Positions 34,618 to 43,134 of a DNA stretch of 64,000 nt are shown in pieces (within the stretch, counting starts at the first letter, position 1; every line of letters starts with the position of its first letter). Position numbers and translations under genes: made by a program. A model generated the notes under the pieces. It ran no database searches. It was given only the letters and a program-made list of their open reading frames with translations, and had not been told where the DNA came from. Source of the DNA: Paraburkholderia lacunae (GTDB lineage: Bacteria; Pseudomonadota; Gammaproteobacteria; Burkholderiales; Burkholderiaceae); contig NZ_QHKS01000014.1 in assembly GCF_003353175.1 (NCBI RefSeq), positions 1-64,000 on the forward strand, in the 5' to 3' direction.

Positions 34618-36984
34618 ATGCCGCCTAGACAGCTTTCCCAAACGACTCCCTCTTGTGCCGGCGTGCCGCGCAAAAGGCGGCTCGTCGCGGCGTTGATCGC
34701 CGTTCCGGGCCTGATGCCCGCGCTTGCGCACGCCCAGTTGACGGGGGAAGCCGCGCAGCCGCAGCCTATCGACGCCCCCTGGGGCATGCAACTCGCCCCG
34801 CAGCTCGAAGAACATCTGTTGCAGCCGGGCCAGAAGCCGGCCGCCTTCGTGCTCGGCGACTCCACCAGCGGCACCACCGATCAGGACATGGCCGCCAAGG
34901 GCTCGGCCGAGATTCGCCGCAATACGCTCGTGATCAAGGCCGACGCGCTGCATTACGATCAGGACACGGACCTGGCCGACGCCTACGGGCAGGTCCACGT
35001 GATCAACAACGGCAATACGTTCGTCGGCCCCGAAGCGCATCTGCAAGTGGATTCGAGCGAAGGCTTCATGAGCGCGCCGAAGTACCACTTCAACCTGACG
35101 GGCGGTTCGGGCAGCGCGGAGCGCGTCGATCTGCTCGACAACGAGCGCTCGGTGTTCACGCACGGCACCTACACGGCCTGTGCGTGCGTGGACGATCCGG
35201 CGTGGTACATCAAGGGCAGCGAATTCGACTTCGACACCGGTGCGGACGAAGGCGTCGCGCACAACGGCGTGCTGTTCTTTCAGGGCGTGCCGGTGTTCGC
35301 TTCGCCGTGGCTGTCGTTCCCGCTGTCGGGCGAGCGCCGCAGCGGCCTGCTGCCGCCCACGTTCTCGCTCAGTTCGGGCAACGGCTTCGAACTGTCGGTG
35401 CCGTATTACTTCAACATCGCGCCGAACCGCGATCTGACGGTCACACCGCGTCTGATCTCGAAGCGCGGCGTGCAGTTGCAGTCGACGTTCCGCTATCTGT
35501 CGCCGACCTATTCCGGCTCGATTACCGGCGAGTTCCTGCCGAACGACCGCCTGACGAAGACCAACCGCTACGCGCTGTACATCCAGCACAACCAGAACTT
35601 CGGCAACGGGTTTGGCGGCTACATCTACTACAACAAGGTCTCGGACAACACGTATCCGGAAGACCTGTCGTCGTCGGTCAGTCAGTTCATGAACGGCACC
35701 CAGCTCCTGTATCAACAGGAAGCCGGGTTGACCTACAACAACGGCCCGTGGTCCGTGCTCGCCCGCGAGCAGCACTGGCAGACGCTGACGCCTTCAGTGG
35801 CGCCGTATGGCCGCGAGCCGCAGTTGAACGTGAAGTACGCGAAGTACAACGTCGGCGGCTTCGACTTCGGCTCCGAAGCGGACTACACGAATTTCCGCAT
35901 CACGACCGCGGACAAGACCGAAGGTCAACGGGTGATGTTCAACCCGTACGTCTCGTATTCGGTGGTCGGGCCCGGCTACTTCGTCACGCCGAAGGTGCAA
36001 TGGCACTTTGCGTCGTACAACCTGCGCAATATCAGCGGGGACGTGCCCACCGGCACGCCGAAGAACTTCACCGAATCGATCCCGACGCTCAGCTTCGACA
36101 GCGGGCTGATCTTCGACCGTTCGGTGCGGATCTTCGGTCAGGATTACATTCAGACGCTGGAGCCGCGGCTCTACTACGTGTACACGCCGTACCGCAACCA
36201 GGAGTCCGCGCCGCTGTTCGATACCGCCGACTCCGACTTCGGCCTGGCGGAAATCTTCACGCCGAACACCTTCGTCGGCAACGACCGTATCGCCGACGCG
36301 AACCGCCTGACCGCGGCCCTCACCACGCGCTTCATCAATCCGGCTACCGGCGACGAACGCGCGCGCTTTGTGCTCGCACAGCAGTACTATTTCCGGGATC
36401 AGCGCGTCACGCTGCTGCCTACCCAGACCAGCACGCAAGCCACCCATTCGGACCTGATCGCGGGTGCGTCGCTCAAGCTCGGGGCCGGTTTCGCGTCGGA
36501 AACGGCGTTCCAATATAATGCCGACAACAACCAGTTGGTGAAAACGAGCGTCGGTTTCGGGTTCAGTCCGGGCACCGGCCGGGTGGTCAATGTCGGGTAC
36601 CGCTACACCCGCGCGAACACCACGCTGGACAATCAGCCGATCAATCAGGTGCTGGTCTCGGGGCAATGGCCGTTGTCCCATCGGGTGTTCGGGGTGGGCC
36701 GTTTCAATTACGACCTGGGCGGGCACCGGATCGTCGACGGTCTGGTCGGCCTGCAATACGACGCCGACTGCTGGACGTTCGGCGCCGGGATCCAGCGCTA
36801 TGCGAACGGTCTGAATACCTCGGGGCAGCATCAGGCTGGCACGCGGTTTCTCGCGCAGTTGACGTTCAAGGGCTTGTCGAGCGTCGACAACGGGCTGATG
36901 GCCGCATTCCGCTCCAGCGTGGCCGGCTACACGCCGTTGCCGCCACCACCGCCGCCGGAAGCGCGTTTCACCAATTACGAGTGA
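34618..36984 (+). CDS. lptD: LPS-assembly protein LptD
   Basis: A 788-residue outer-membrane beta-barrel that, with LptE, inserts lipopolysaccharide into the outer leaflet. A signal peptide ends near residue 40 (ALAHA-QL). The OstA/LptA-like N-terminal domain spans about 85-210, and the LptD barrel follows. Cysteines near 183-185 (TACACVDD) and near 718 (DADCWTF) fit the disulfide pattern of the family. It heads the operon lptD-surA-pdxA-rsmA, the same order as in E. coli. It is divergent from the peptidoglycan recycling pair. Confidence 0.96.
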   Translation: MPPRQLSQTTPSCAGVPRKRRLVAALIAVPGLMPALAHAQLTGEAAQPQPIDAPWGMQLAPQLEEHLLQPGQKPAAFVLGDSTSGTTDQDMAAKGSAEIRRNTLVIKADALHYDQDTDLADAYGQVHVINNGNTFVGPEAHLQVDSSEGFMSAPKYHFNLTGGSGSAERVDLLDNERSVFTHGTYTACACVDDPAWYIKGSEFDFDTGADEGVAHNGVLFFQGVPVFASPWLSFPLSGERRSGLLPPTFSLSSGNGFELSVPYYFNIAPNRDLTVTPRLISKRGVQLQSTFRYLSPTYSGSITGEFLPNDRLTKTNRYALYIQHNQNFGNGFGGYIYYNKVSDNTYPEDLSSSVSQFMNGTQLLYQQEAGLTYNNGPWSVLAREQHWQTLTPSVAPYGREPQLNVKYAKYNVGGFDFGSEADYTNFRITTADKTEGQRVMFNPYVSYSVVGPGYFVTPKVQWHFASYNLRNISGDVPTGTPKNFTESIPTLSFDSGLIFDRSVRIFGQDYIQTLEPRLYYVYTPYRNQESAPLFDTADSDFGLAEIFTPNTFVGNDRIADANRLTAALTTRFINPATGDERARFVLAQQYYFRDQRVTLLPTQTSTQATHSDLIAGASLKLGAGFASETAFQYNADNNQLVKTSVGFGFSPGTGRVVNVGYRYTRANTTLDNQPINQVLVSGQWPLSHRVFGVGRFNYDLGGHRIVDGLVGLQYDADCWTFGAGIQRYANGLNTSGQHQAGTRFLAQLTFKGLSSVDNGLMAAFRSSVAGYTPLPPPPPPEARFTNYE

Positions 36985-37060
36985 CGCTCGTCCGATCATT
37001 TATAGAATGCGAAAAGACGGGCCAGGCGCGCCCGACATCATTGGAGTATCTGTGGCAATC

Positions 37061-38416
37061 ATGAAAAAGCTTCGCTTGGCAACGCTTGCGGCCGGTCTCG
37101 CCGCCACGGCGTCTCTCCTGTCGGTCGCGCCGGTTCAGGCGCAGGCGCTGCGCGGCAATAGCGGCCAGACGGTCGACACCATCGCCGCGGTGGTCAACAA
37201 CGGCGTCATCACGCGGCGCGAGCTCGACGAACGCATGGGCCTGATCAGCCGCCGGCTGAACCAGCAGAACGCGCCGGTGCCGCCGGCCGATCAGCTGCGC
37301 CAGCAGGTGCTCAACCAGATGGTGCTGGAGCGCATCCAGCTGCAGAAGGCCAAAGAAATCGGCATCAATATCGACGACGCGGCCGTGCAAAAAACGCTCG
37401 AACGGCTCGCGCAGGCGAACAACATGACGCTCGAGATATACCGCGCGCGCATCGAGGCGCAAGGCGTGCCCTGGAGCACGTTCACGAGCGACGCGCGGAC
37501 CGAACTCACGCTCTCGCGTTTGCGCGAGAAGGAAGTGGACAGCAAGGTCACGGTGTCGGACGCGGAAGTCGCGAACTACATCGCCAGTCAGCGCGGCCCG
37601 AACGCCGCTCTGACGAGCGACCTGCATTTCGAGCACATTTTGCTGAAGGCGCCGATGAACGCGCCGGAAACCGACATCGAAGCGGCCCAGAAAAAGGCCC
37701 AGGCGCTGCTGACGGAAGCCACGGGCGGCGCCAATTTCGAAAAGCTCGCGAAGTCGAATTCGCAGGCGCCGGATGCCTCGAAAGGCGGCGATATGGGTTT
37801 TGTGACGCCGTCCAGGCTGCCGCCTGAATTCGTCAAGGCCGCCGCGGCATTGCGCCCCGGTCAGGTCAACCCGGATCTGATCCGCACGAACGACGGCTTC
37901 GAAGTCGTGCGCCTCGTCGATCGCCGCTCAGGCCAGGGCACGGGCTCGGCGGATGCGCCGAAGCTCGTGCAGACGCACGTGCGCCACATTCTGCTGCGCG
38001 TCGGCGACGGCATGTCCGAGCCGCAAGCGCGTCAGAAGCTGCTCGATATCAAGAACCAGATCGCCGCGGGCGGTGACTTCGCGAAGTTCGCTCACTCGTA
38101 CTCGCAAGACGGTTCGTCGTCGCAAGGCGGCGACCTGGGCTGGATCAGCCCTGGCGAGACGGTGCCGGAATTCGAGCGCGCGATGAACAGCCTGCAGGAC
38201 GGCCAGATCAGCGATCCGGTGCGCAGCGAATACGGCTACCACCTGATCCAGGTGCTGGCTCGCCGTGAGGCGGAAGGCTCGGTTTCGCAGCAGATGGATC
38301 TGGCGCGTCAGGCAATCGGTCAGCGCAAGGCGGAGCAGGCCTACTCCGACTGGCTGCGTGAATTGCGCGACACTGCGTATGTCGAAGTGAAACCCGTTCA
38401 AGCGAACGTGCAATAA
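37061..38416 (+). CDS. surA: Periplasmic chaperone and peptidyl-prolyl isomerase SurA
   Basis: A 451-residue SurA: signal peptide ending near residue 28 (PVQA-QALRG), N-terminal chaperone domain with VDTIAAVVNNGVITRREL, and two parvulin-type domains (about 185-290, FEHILLKAP; about 305-405, VRHILLRVGDG, GGDLGWISPG). It escorts unfolded outer-membrane proteins, including LptD, across the periplasm. An in-frame GTG at 37052 has GGAG (37043-37046) at good spacing and may be the true start, adding three residues. It is followed by pdxA after five bases. Confidence 0.95.
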   Translation: MKKLRLATLAAGLAATASLLSVAPVQAQALRGNSGQTVDTIAAVVNNGVITRRELDERMGLISRRLNQQNAPVPPADQLRQQVLNQMVLERIQLQKAKEIGINIDDAAVQKTLERLAQANNMTLEIYRARIEAQGVPWSTFTSDARTELTLSRLREKEVDSKVTVSDAEVANYIASQRGPNAALTSDLHFEHILLKAPMNAPETDIEAAQKKAQALLTEATGGANFEKLAKSNSQAPDASKGGDMGFVTPSRLPPEFVKAAAALRPGQVNPDLIRTNDGFEVVRLVDRRSGQGTGSADAPKLVQTHVRHILLRVGDGMSEPQARQKLLDIKNQIAAGGDFAKFAHSYSQDGSSSQGGDLGWISPGETVPEFERAMNSLQDGQISDPVRSEYGYHLIQVLARREAEGSVSQQMDLARQAIGQRKAEQAYSDWLRELRDTAYVEVKPVQANVQ

Positions 38417-38421
38417 ACGCC

Positions 38422-39432
38422 ATGACAACCGCCGCCCAGTCCGCCAGCACCCCGTTGCAAATCGCGATCACGACCGGCGAACCGGCCGGCGTCGGTCCCG
38501 AGTTGACAGCGCAGGCGCTGGCCGGGGCGGCGGCGCATTGGCCCGGTGCGCAGTTCACCGTGCTGGGCGACGCCGGTCTGCTCGCCGAGCGGGCCCGTGC
38601 GGTGGGCGTGGATTGGGCCGCGCTGACGGCGGACGGCAAGCGCGTGCGCATGCAGCATCGGCCGCTCGGCGCACCGTCGCTGGCAGGCAAGCTCGACGCG
38701 GCCAACGGCCGCTACGTGCTCGATCTGCTCGACAGCGCGATCGACGGCGCAGTGGCCGGCACGTTCGACGCGATCGTCACCGCGCCGCTGCAAAAAAGCA
38801 CCATCAACGATGCCGGTGTGCCGTTTACCGGCCACACGGAATACCTGGCGGAACGCACGCACACGCCGCGCGTGGTGATGATGCTGGCCGGCACCGGCAA
38901 GCGCCCGTTGCGCGTCGCGCTCGCCACCACGCATCTGCCGCTGAAAGACGTGTCGGCGGCGTTGTCGATCGACAGCATCGGCGAGACGCTGCGCATCATC
39001 GATCACGACCTGCGCCACCATTTCGGTTTGCCCGCGCCGCGCATTCTCGTGACCGGTTTGAATCCGCACGCGGGCGAAAACGGTTATCTGGGCCGCGAGG
39101 AAATCGACGTGATTACGCCGGCGCTGAAGCTCGCGAACCATCAGGGCATCGATGCGCGGGGTCCCTATCCGGCCGACACGCTATTCCAGCCGCGCTATCT
39201 GAACGAAGCCGATTGCGTACTCGCGATGTTCCACGATCAGGGCTTGCCGGTGCTGAAGTACGCCACCTTCGGCGAAGGCATCAACATCACGCTCGGTTTG
39301 CCGATCATCCGCACGTCGGTCGATCACGGCACCGCGCTCGATCTGGCCGGCACCGGCCGCGCCGACTCCGGCAGCCTGATCGCCGCGATCGATACGGCCG
39401 TGTCGATGGCGCAGCACCGCCGCGCGGGCTGA
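38422..39432 (+). CDS. pdxA: 4-hydroxythreonine-4-phosphate dehydrogenase
   Basis: A 336-residue NAD-dependent enzyme of pyridoxal phosphate synthesis. Key family segments are ITTGEPAGVGPEL (near 15), APLQKSTINDAGVPFTGHTE (near 119), NPHAGENGYLGREE (near 216), the metal-binding MFHDQGLPVLKY (near 272) and RTSVDHGTALDLAGTGRAD (near 296). The metal-binding histidines in GHTE, FHDQG and DHGTA are intact. It lies between surA and rsmA as in many proteobacteria. Confidence 0.96.
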   Translation: MTTAAQSASTPLQIAITTGEPAGVGPELTAQALAGAAAHWPGAQFTVLGDAGLLAERARAVGVDWAALTADGKRVRMQHRPLGAPSLAGKLDAANGRYVLDLLDSAIDGAVAGTFDAIVTAPLQKSTINDAGVPFTGHTEYLAERTHTPRVVMMLAGTGKRPLRVALATTHLPLKDVSAALSIDSIGETLRIIDHDLRHHFGLPAPRILVTGLNPHAGENGYLGREEIDVITPALKLANHQGIDARGPYPADTLFQPRYLNEADCVLAMFHDQGLPVLKYATFGEGINITLGLPIIRTSVDHGTALDLAGTGRADSGSLIAAIDTAVSMAQHRRAG

Positions 39433-39540
39433 TTCGCTCGGTTCATTGCCTGCAAACATCGTTTCACCTGCAGCACTTGACCCCCATCGCTTCACAGGCG
39501 TTTTCTTTTTTTAAGCAGTTCTCTTCCTGGCGTTTCTTAG

Positions 39541-40407
39541 ATGTCCACCAGCAGACCGCAACGGGCCCAGCATCAGGGTCATACCGCACGCAAGCGTTTC
39601 GGCCAGAATTTTCTGGTCGATATGGGCGTGATCGATTCGATCGTCGATGTGATCCGGCCGCAGCGCGGCGAGCGCATGGTCGAAATCGGGCCGGGGCTGG
39701 GGGCGCTCACCGAGCCGCTGATCGAACGCCTCGCGACGCCTGAAGCGCCGTTGCACGCGGTCGAACTGGATCGCGATCTGATCGGCCGACTCAAGAAGAA
39801 ATTCGGCGACCTGCTCGAACTGCATGCGGGCGACGCGCTCGCGTTCGACTTCGGTTCGCTGGCCGCGCCGGGAGAAAAGGCGTCGCTGCGGATTGTCGGC
39901 AATCTGCCGTACAACATTTCGAGCCCGCTGCTGTTTCATCTGACGTCGTTCGCGCATCGCGTGATCGATCAGCACTTCATGCTGCAGAACGAAGTGGTCG
40001 AGCGGATGGTGGCGGAGCCGGGTACCAAGGCGTTCAGCCGGCTCTCGGTGATGCTGCAATACCGTTATGTGATCGACAAGCAACTCGACGTGCCACCCGA
40101 AGCGTTCCAGCCGCCGCCGAAGGTCGATTCGGCGATCGTGCGGATGATCCCCTACGCGCTGCACGAATTGCCGCCGGTGGACGTGCGCGTGCTCGGCGAA
40201 GTGGTGACGGCGGCGTTCTCGCAGCGGCGCAAGATGCTGCGCAATACGTTGGCGGCCTATCGCGACCTGGTGGATTTCGACGCGCTCGGCTTCGATCTGC
40301 AACGCCGCGCCGAAGACGTGCCGGTCGCCGACTATGTGCGCGTGGCGCAGGTCGTGGCGGCGCTGCCGTCGCACGGCGCCGCGGCCGCCGGGACCGGCGA
40401 CGCCTGA
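39541..40407 (+). CDS. rsmA: 16S rRNA (adenine1518/1519-N6) dimethyltransferase RsmA (KsgA)
   Basis: A 288-residue SAM methyltransferase that dimethylates two adjacent adenosines near the 3' end of 16S rRNA. The N-terminal KRFGQNFLVD (16-25), motif I EIGPGLGALTEPL (near 51) and motif IV NLPYNISSPLL (near 121) are all present. Length is slightly above typical because of a low-complexity tail (GAAAAGTGDA). It closes the lptD-surA-pdxA-rsmA series after a 108-base gap that contains a T-rich stretch. Confidence 0.97.
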   Translation: MSTSRPQRAQHQGHTARKRFGQNFLVDMGVIDSIVDVIRPQRGERMVEIGPGLGALTEPLIERLATPEAPLHAVELDRDLIGRLKKKFGDLLELHAGDALAFDFGSLAAPGEKASLRIVGNLPYNISSPLLFHLTSFAHRVIDQHFMLQNEVVERMVAEPGTKAFSRLSVMLQYRYVIDKQLDVPPEAFQPPPKVDSAIVRMIPYALHELPPVDVRVLGEVVTAAFSQRRKMLRNTLAAYRDLVDFDALGFDLQRRAEDVPVADYVRVAQVVAALPSHGAAAAGTGDA

Positions 40408-40484
40408 GTTTCGGAGGCGCGCTGCGTCCTGCGGCGCGCTCAAAGAACCCATTTCTTGCCCGCCTCGCCTAAGCGGCCACCCGC

Positions 40485-40605
40485 TTAGGCCGCCCGCTTA
40501 GGCAGCGCATTGACGAGCGCAATGCCGGTCAGCACCCGCTCCGCGGCCAGCGGAAAACGCAGGCTGAGCGACTCGCCAGGCAGCAGCACGCGCCCCCACC
40601 GCCTA
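40485..40605 (-). pseudogene. Possible 3' remnant of an unidentified gene
   Basis: On the minus strand a protein-like tail, WGRVLLPGESLSLRF followed by a hydrophobic stretch ending NALPKRAA, stops at TAA 40487-40485. No start codon or recognisable upstream domain is attached. I do not recognise the family. It could be coincidence, but the composition looks like real coding sequence. Confidence 0.3.
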
Positions 40606-40733
40606 CGCGTACTTCTTACATCCCGCAAGTAGTTCGCTGACTTAACGGCACCTGCGCAACACCTGCAGCAGTCTGTTTCCTGACTGTGTCCGTTTCAGGA
40701 TAAGGTTCACCGACGCATATTTCGTCACGTCAT

Positions 40734-40766
40734 TGCCGGTACTTCGCATCAGGCGAAGTGCCGGCA
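40734..40766. other. Strong hairpin upstream of the porin gene
   Basis: TGCCGGTACTTCGC (40734-40747) pairs over 14 positions with GCGAAGTGCCGGCA (40753-40766), with one G-T wobble, around a 5-nt loop. No T-run follows on either strand. It lies 130 bases before the porin start and could sit in its leader or upstream of the promoter. Confidence 0.6.
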
Positions 40767-40895
40767 GCTGAAAAGACAGGATGCCTATGCGTCACACTGC
40801 GGACCATCCGCCTGAAAACCTGATCGATGCATGCCCGAAGAGCAAAGCGAACGCACGCTCTTCGCGCGCAAGCGGAACCAGTTTGGGGAGACGGT

Positions 40896-42008
40896 ATGAA
40901 GAACGTGAGCAACTGGGCGGTGGTGGCGGTGCCCGCGGCATTGGCCTGTCAGATGGCGTACGCGCAATCGAGCGTGACGCTGTACGGCGTGGTCGACGAG
41001 AGCGTGCGGTATCTGACCCACGCGAACAAGGCCGGCGATTCTTCGATTGCGCTCGGCACCGGCGGCATGACCCAGAGCCGGTGGGGACTGAAGGGCGTCG
41101 AGGATCTGGGCGACGGCTGGTCCACGTTCTTCAAGCTCGAAGACCGTCTTTACATCAATAGCGGGCAAAGCGACCCCACCTTGCCTTTCTTCAACGAAGC
41201 TCAAGTGGGCGTGCGCTCGAACTCCTATGGCCAGGTGATCCTGGGCCGTCAGTACAACGTGATGATCGAAGGCGTCACGATCGGCGGCTACGGCAGCAAT
41301 CCCTGGATTCCGTACGATTTCAGCTTCCAGCCGGAAGTGACGATGACCGGCGGCATCTGGACCAGTAACCAGGTGCAGTATCAGGCGCACTACAACGGTC
41401 TGATGTTCGCCGCCGGCTATGCGTTCGGCGGCAACGCGGGAAATTCATACGGCAGTCAGATCGGCGCTGCGGCCGCCTATGCGCCAAAAGGCGGTCCGTT
41501 CACCGTTGGCGGCGCGTACGAGGAGTCGAAAGACTCGGTCAACGGTGCGGCCTCGAAGGCGTGGAGCTTCGGCGGTTCGTACACATGGGACAAGACGCGT
41601 TTTGCGGCCGGTTACATCGTCAATCAGAACGAAGCCGCCTTTTCGAGCTTCGCCAACGGTCCGTTCAGCGCGTCTGCGCTCGCCGCGCTCAAGTACACCG
41701 ACTTTGCGCGGCGTCGCATGATCATGGGCGGGATCACGCAGCAGGTCGGCAACGCGTGGCATTTCGCCGCGAATGTGTGGCGCACGCTGCAGGACGGCAA
41801 GAAGCCGTCTCAGGACGGCTCGGCATGGCAGTATCAACTGGTCGCCGATTACAACCTGTCGAGGCGCACCGATGTTTATCTGGAAGGCGATTACTCGTTG
41901 TATCGGGGTGACCTGATCGGCGCTCAGCTGCAGGGCGTCAACGGCATCGGGCTGGCGCAGAAGGGGACGCAGGTCGGTCTGATGGCGGGCCTGCGGCATC
42001 AGTTCTGA
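40896..42008 (+). CDS. Gram-negative general porin (Burkholderia type)
   Basis: A 370-residue outer-membrane porin. The signal peptide is about 1-23 (MKNVSNWAVVAVPAALACQM, cleavage after AYA), followed by QSSVTLYGVVDESVRYL, the standard first strand of Burkholderia OmpC-like porins. SRWGLKGVEDLGDG and FKLEDRL are also typical, and the chain ends with the conserved C-terminal phenylalanine (LRHQF). It forms a trimeric diffusion channel; substrate selectivity is unknown. ATG 40896 follows GGGGAGACGGT. Probable gene remnants lie on both sides, suggesting replacement or insertion at this site. Confidence 0.93.
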   Translation: MKNVSNWAVVAVPAALACQMAYAQSSVTLYGVVDESVRYLTHANKAGDSSIALGTGGMTQSRWGLKGVEDLGDGWSTFFKLEDRLYINSGQSDPTLPFFNEAQVGVRSNSYGQVILGRQYNVMIEGVTIGGYGSNPWIPYDFSFQPEVTMTGGIWTSNQVQYQAHYNGLMFAAGYAFGGNAGNSYGSQIGAAAAYAPKGGPFTVGGAYEESKDSVNGAASKAWSFGGSYTWDKTRFAAGYIVNQNEAAFSSFANGPFSASALAALKYTDFARRRMIMGGITQQVGNAWHFAANVWRTLQDGKKPSQDGSAWQYQLVADYNLSRRTDVYLEGDYSLYRGDLIGAQLQGVNGIGLAQKGTQVGLMAGLRHQF

Positions 42009-42075
42009 TTACCCGCTCTCATCCCCGACTTCCACGCGTGGCTTCAATGCGCGTGCGCGGTTTTAACCCTCGGTT

Positions 42076-42228
42076 TCAACACGCGCGTTCGAGCCGCCGC
42101 TTCGAACGTTGTCGATCGATCAATGCAAAGCCGGCCGCGCCGGTCACCAGCAGCAACACGCCGGTCACAGCGAAGCCGATTTCATAGCCGCGTGCGGCGA
42201 GTTCCGCACTCTGCAGCGAAGCGCGATT
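42076..42228 (-). pseudogene. C-terminal remnant of a membrane transporter, MFS-like
   Basis: On the minus strand the frame reads SAELAARGYEIGFAVTGVLL, continues through a hydrophobic helix to a basic tail (DRQRSKRRLE), and stops at TGA 42078-42076. One membrane helix with a positively charged end is typical of the last segment of a major facilitator transporter. No upstream part remains; the porin gene follows on the far side and gloA begins at 42274. It is best read as a truncated remnant. Confidence 0.45.
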
Positions 42229-42273
42229 CCGGTTACATTGACGTTCTCGACGTTACGCAACAGGGAATACACA

Positions 42274-42660
42274 ATGCGCCTGCTTCACACCATGCTCCGG
42301 GTCGGCGACCTGGACCGCTCGATCGTGTTCTACACCGAACTGCTCGGTATGAAATTACTGCGCCGCGAAGACTATCCGGACGGCAAGTTCACGCTCGCGT
42401 TCGTCGGCTATGAAGACGAACGTAACGGCACTGTCATCGAATTGACGCACAACTGGGACACGCCATCGTACGACCTCGGCACCGGCTTCGGACACCTCGC
42501 TGTCGAAGTCGAAGACGCGTACGCCGCGTGCGACAAGATCAAGGCTCAGGGCGGCACGGTTGTGCGCGAAGCCGGTCCGATGAAGCACGGCACGACCGTG
42601 ATTGCTTTCGTCACCGATCCGGACGGCTACAAGATCGAGTTCATCCAGAAGAAAAAATAA
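42274..42660 (+). CDS. gloA: Lactoylglutathione lyase (glyoxalase I)
   Basis: A 128-residue VOC-fold enzyme that isomerises the methylglyoxal-glutathione hemithioacetal to S-lactoylglutathione. It begins MRLLHTMLRVGDLDRSI, and contains YTELLGMKLLR, IELTHNW, GHLAVEVED and PDGYKIEFI, carrying the four usual metal ligands (H5, E56, H74, E122 in GloA numbering). Length matches E. coli GloA (135). It is followed 28 bases later by a small NTF2-like gene, possibly in the same transcript. Confidence 0.95.
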   Translation: MRLLHTMLRVGDLDRSIVFYTELLGMKLLRREDYPDGKFTLAFVGYEDERNGTVIELTHNWDTPSYDLGTGFGHLAVEVEDAYAACDKIKAQGGTVVREAGPMKHGTTVIAFVTDPDGYKIEFIQKKK

Positions 42661-42688
42661 CGCACGCGGCGGGGTGAGGATTCAGGCA

Positions 42689-43087
42689 ATGAACAACAGC
42701 AATCCCTACTTCGAAGAACTGGAACATATCCACGTCGAGTTTCAGGCGTTGTTCGACGGCTCGGCGGATGCCGGCGCGCTGGAGCGGATCATGGCGCGCT
42801 TCGCGCCGCAGTTCACGCTGGTCATGCCGTCAGGCGTCGTACTGGATCTCGCAGGCGTGCGCGAGACGCTCACGAAGCTCCGTGGTGCGCGCCCCGGCTC
42901 ACAGATCACGATCCGCGATAGGGAGATCGTGACGGAGTATCCGTCGGGCGCGGTGGTGAAGTATTGTGAATATCAGCGCGATAGTGCGGGCAACGCTAAC
43001 GTGCGGCGCTCGACTGCAGTGATGGACATCGACGCGCAAGGCAAGGTGACGTGGCGCCATCTGCAGGAAACCTTCTGCGCGGCATGA
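42689..43087 (+). CDS. NTF2-like / DUF4440-type small protein
   Basis: A 132-residue protein without a confident name. The pattern (N-terminal helices EELEHIHVEFQALFDG, then FAPQFTLVMPSG, ITIRDREIV, YCEYQRDS, RRSTAVMDID, WRHLQETF) looks like a cone-shaped NTF2-like fold, similar to DUF4440 proteins, which can be enzymes or ligand-binding proteins. No catalytic residues can be assigned. It is downstream of gloA and convergent with the metalloprotease gene, whose stop is 47 bases away. Confidence 0.6.
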   Translation: MNNSNPYFEELEHIHVEFQALFDGSADAGALERIMARFAPQFTLVMPSGVVLDLAGVRETLTKLRGARPGSQITIRDREIVTEYPSGAVVKYCEYQRDSAGNANVRRSTAVMDIDAQGKVTWRHLQETFCAA

Positions 43088-43134
43088 GGCCGCGGGTTTC
43101 AGAAGCCGACGCATCAATGTGGAGCGCCAGCGCA

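Larger units (their letters stand above)
40408..40895. other. Intergenic region between rsmA and the porin, with hairpins and a possible gene remnant
   Basis: This 488-base region holds three things: a 10-bp stem GCCTAAGCGG-CCAC-CCGCTTAGGC (40467-40490), with a third partial copy right after it; a minus-strand reading frame that looks like a gene tail (listed separately); and a strong 14-bp hairpin at 40734-40766 (listed separately). No complete gene is visible. Confidence 0.5.
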
